The notes under the pieces: model-generated
Told to the model about the DNA's origin: nothing
The model's input: the letters and a program-made list of their open reading frames with translations, nothing else
Databases searched by the model: none
Program-made: the position numbers and the translations under genes
Shown: in pieces, positions 62,172 through 64,000 of the stretch
Layout: the number at the start of each line of letters is the position of its first letter
How positions within the stretch are numbered: position 1 is the stretch's first letter
Assembly (NCBI GenBank): GCA_050176585.1
Contig: JBFXHX010000008.1
Span: 1 to 64,000, forward strand
Length of the DNA stretch: 64,000 bases
Direction of reading: 5' to 3'
From: CAYYWP01 sp050176585
GTDB taxonomy: Bacteria; Desulfobacterota; Binatia; HRBIN30; CADEER01

Positions 62172-64000
62172 TCACGATTCCCCGCCGCGCGAAGCGTCCG
62201 AATCCGGGCCGGCGAGATAGCGCTCGAGCGCCACGCGTAGCCGAGCGGGGTCCACCGGCTTGCGAATGGTGCCGGTGAACCCCGCCGCGTGCGCGGCCGC
62301 GTCGTCCTCGCCGGGACTGGTGGCGGTGAAAGCGAGGATCGGCGTCATCGCGTTCGCGCTCTGCGCATCGTGCCGGATGTGCGCGGTGGCGGTGATGCCG
62401 CTCATCTCGGGCATTTGCAGATCCATCAAGATCAGATCGAACGGCTCGCGAGCGGCTTTCGCCACCGCTTCGACGCCGTTCACCGCGGTCTCCACTTCGA
62501 TGCCCCAGCGGGCGAGCATCCGCGCGGCGAGTTGGCGGCTCACCAGATTGTCCTCGACCACCAGGACGCGCCGTCCCTCAGCCGAGACCAACGCCGCGGG
62601 CGCATCGTCCCGCGGGGCGCCTTCCAGCGTACGCGGCAGCGCGAGGGTGAAGCTGAACGTGCTGCCCCGCCCCGGCGTGCTCTCCAGCTCGATGTCGGAG
62701 CCCATCACCTGCAGCAGGCGGCGCACGATGCTGAGGCCGAGGCCGGTACCGCCGTAGTGCCGCGTGGTGTCTGTCGCCGCCTGCGTGAACGGTTCGAATA
62801 CTGCCGCCTGTTTGTCGCGCGGAATCCCGATCCCCGTATCGCTCACGCGAAAGCGGATGCACGCCGTCGCGGCATCTCCACCCGCATGCTCGAGCGCCAG
62901 CGTCACGCACCCGGCGGGTGTGAACTTCATCGCGTTCGAGAGCAGGTTGCCGAGCACTTGTGCGATGCGCAGCTGGTCGCCGACCACTCGCGGAGGCAGG
63001 TCGGGTCCGAGATCGACGGTGAGGGCGACGTCCGTCGCGCGCGCCTGCGGCTCGAACGCGAGCAGCATGGTGTTCGCGAGCGCGGCGGGGTCAAACGGCC
63101 GCTCCTCCAAGGTGAGCCGGCCCGCGTCGATCTTGCTGAAATCGAGCACGTCGTTGATGAGCGCCAGGAGGTGCTCGGCCGCGGTCTTCAGCGCCTCCAA
63201 TGGCTGGCGCTGATCCGGGCGCGGATCCTCGTCGAGCAGCATCCCCGCGTAGCCGATGACGATGTTGAGCGGCGTGCGCAACTCGTGGCTCATGACGGAG
63301 AGGAAATCGGCCTTGGCGTGCGCGGATCGATCCGCGAGATCGCGCGCTTCGCGGAGGTGATGCTCGGATTGCTTGCGCATCTCGATCTCTTCCAGCAGCG
63401 CTTCGCGCTGCGCGAAGAAGTTGCGGATCAAGCGGACGATCGTGCCGAACTCGTGCTTTGCATGCAGGTAGCGCGCGGCCGGCGTGAGGTCCTGCCGGTC
63501 GAGGCTCTGCGAGATGCGCTGCAGCGGGTTGCGCACCCAGATGATGACGAACCCGCCGAGCAGCAGGAGGTTCAGCGCCGCAAACCCCAGATAAATCGCG
63601 TTGTAGCTCGCCTGCCAACGCCGAAGCACCGGCACGCTGGGCATGTCGCGCTGCGTCTGCAGCGTCGCGACGGGATGCCCGCCCGCATCCAGGAGGTTCC
63701 GGAACAGCTCGACGCGCGCCGCGCTGAGATCCGCATGGGCGCCTGCGTACCCGCTCGCGGGTACCTGGAGCGAGACGGTGCCGCCGACGGCTTTGGCCAG
63801 GCGATCGAGGTAGCGGTGCTCGAGCACGCGCGCCGCGACGAACCACCCCTGCGGCGGCGAGATGCGGGCGTGATCCGCCGTGGGCTGTACCGGCGCGGTA
63901 AAGTACTCGATCAGCTCGCCGTGCGGGGAACGGCCGTAGAAATTGCTGAACGAATTGTGGTCCACCGCGACGCGCAGTTGATCGGTAGTCAGCTCCGCCG
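62172..64000 (-). CDS. Hybrid sensor histidine kinase with CHASE4-like sensor, 5' truncated
   Basis: The frame is open to the window end; 608 residues are visible, so the true start lies beyond. Opening residues TTDQLRVAVDHNSFSNFYG fit a CHASE4 periplasmic sensor. Then a membrane helix (YLGFAALNLLLLGGFVIIWV), a HAMP-like linker and coiled coil, HisKA (FLSVMSHELRTPLNIVIGYAGML), HATPase (NLLSNAMKFTPAG, DTGIGIP, GTGLGLSIV) and a receiver domain with phosphoacceptor aspartate in DLILMDLQMPEMSG. Convergent with the exporter operon; whether it senses an exported compound is guesswork. Confidence 0.9.
   Translation of the reverse strand, partial: AELTTDQLRVAVDHNSFSNFYGRSPHGELIEYFTAPVQPTADHARISPPQGWFVAARVLEHRYLDRLAKAVGGTVSLQVPASGYAGAHADLSAARVELFRNLLDAGGHPVATLQTQRDMPSVPVLRRWQASYNAIYLGFAALNLLLLGGFVIIWVRNPLQRISQSLDRQDLTPAARYLHAKHEFGTIVRLIRNFFAQREALLEEIEMRKQSEHHLREARDLADRSAHAKADFLSVMSHELRTPLNIVIGYAGMLLDEDPRPDQRQPLEALKTAAEHLLALINDVLDFSKIDAGRLTLEERPFDPAALANTMLLAFEPQARATDVALTVDLGPDLPPRVVGDQLRIAQVLGNLLSNAMKFTPAGCVTLALEHAGGDAATACIRFRVSDTGIGIPRDKQAAVFEPFTQAATDTTRHYGGTGLGLSIVRRLLQVMGSDIELESTPGRGSTFSFTLALPRTLEGAPRDDAPAALVSAEGRRVLVVEDNLVSRQLAARMLARWGIEVETAVNGVEAVAKAAREPFDLILMDLQMPEMSGITATAHIRHDAQSANAMTPILAFTATSPGEDDAAAHAAGFTGTIRKPVDPARLRVALERYLAGPDSDASRGGES

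Noticed and set aside
1..64000. CRISPR arrays, tRNA or rRNA genes, transposases, phage genes
   Set aside because: Looked for regular spaced repeats, tRNA T-loop and acceptor patterns, and integrase/transposase motifs on both strands; none seen. A tRNAscan or CRISPR search would be decisive.

Overview
The window is a GC-rich, densely coding chromosomal segment of a Gram-negative bacterium. Signs of a double-membrane envelope are a DUF748 (AsmA-like) protein, TatA, a DUF3108 periplasmic protein, a periplasmic Cu-Zn superoxide dismutase and an HlyD-type adaptor. Signs of glutathione metabolism are a class III alcohol dehydrogenase and a large glutathione S-transferase. HemW, HrpB, Lhr and dihydroxyacid dehydratase are also present. 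This fits Pseudomonadota or another high-GC Gram-negative lineage rich in acyl-CoA genes (for example Binatota-like bacteria); the sequence alone does not settle it. I saw no rRNA, tRNA, transposase, prophage or CRISPR array.

Layout. 1-4.3 kb: envelope genes (DUF748 protein cut by the window edge, tatA, DUF3108). 4.3-13 kb: hemW, an acyl desaturase, ilvD, a cold-shock gene, an orphan PAS histidine kinase, DUF420, a small membrane coiled-coil protein, an MFS permease and a tiny SEC-C protein. 13.2-24.3 kb: a CDP-alcohol phosphatidyltransferase, htpX, a patatin, a fused SpmA/SpmB-like protein, hrpB, frmA/adhC, a two-component pair and a DUF457 protein. 24.8-31.5 kb (minus strand): an SDR, a PuuD-like hydrolase, a PuuA-like glutamine synthetase, a TPR/MA-type metalloprotease, an APC permease and DUF3467, which look like a polyamine or gamma-glutamyl-amine utilisation cluster. 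31.7-34 kb: a carboxyltransferase, a biotin carrier and a 60-residue protein. 34-39.3 kb (minus): MOSC, hydrolase and DUF72 genes, then two acyl-CoA dehydrogenases behind a TetR regulator whose start codon lies inside a perfect 20-bp palindrome. 39.6-46.6 kb: asnS, a small ORF, an acyl-CoA synthetase, a HAD phosphatase, a GST and citrate synthase. 46.7-56.1 kb: a divergent bifunctional penicillin-binding protein, Lhr helicase, LOG and Cu-Zn SOD. 56.4-62 kb: a tightly coupled exporter operon (MFS, ABC ATPase, two FtsX-like permeases, HlyD adaptor), followed by a convergent hybrid sensor kinase cut by the window end.

The strongest non-genic signal is a family of about 160-bp intergenic elements. 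There are five clear copies (24684, 41029, 54297, 55263 and 62003). Each has ends related to TGTAGCCGCGG and two conserved internal hairpins (arms GGCATCGC/GCGATGCC and GCGGCGC/GCGCCGC). They occur in both orientations, and three sit within about 20 bp of a stop codon. No transposase is nearby, so they look like a MITE/REP-type non-autonomous family, possibly used as terminators. Other points of interest are the paired acyl-CoA dehydrogenases in which only one keeps the catalytic glutamate, the palindrome over the TetR start codon, the unusual penicillin-binding protein, and a 186-residue internal duplication in the DUF748 protein.
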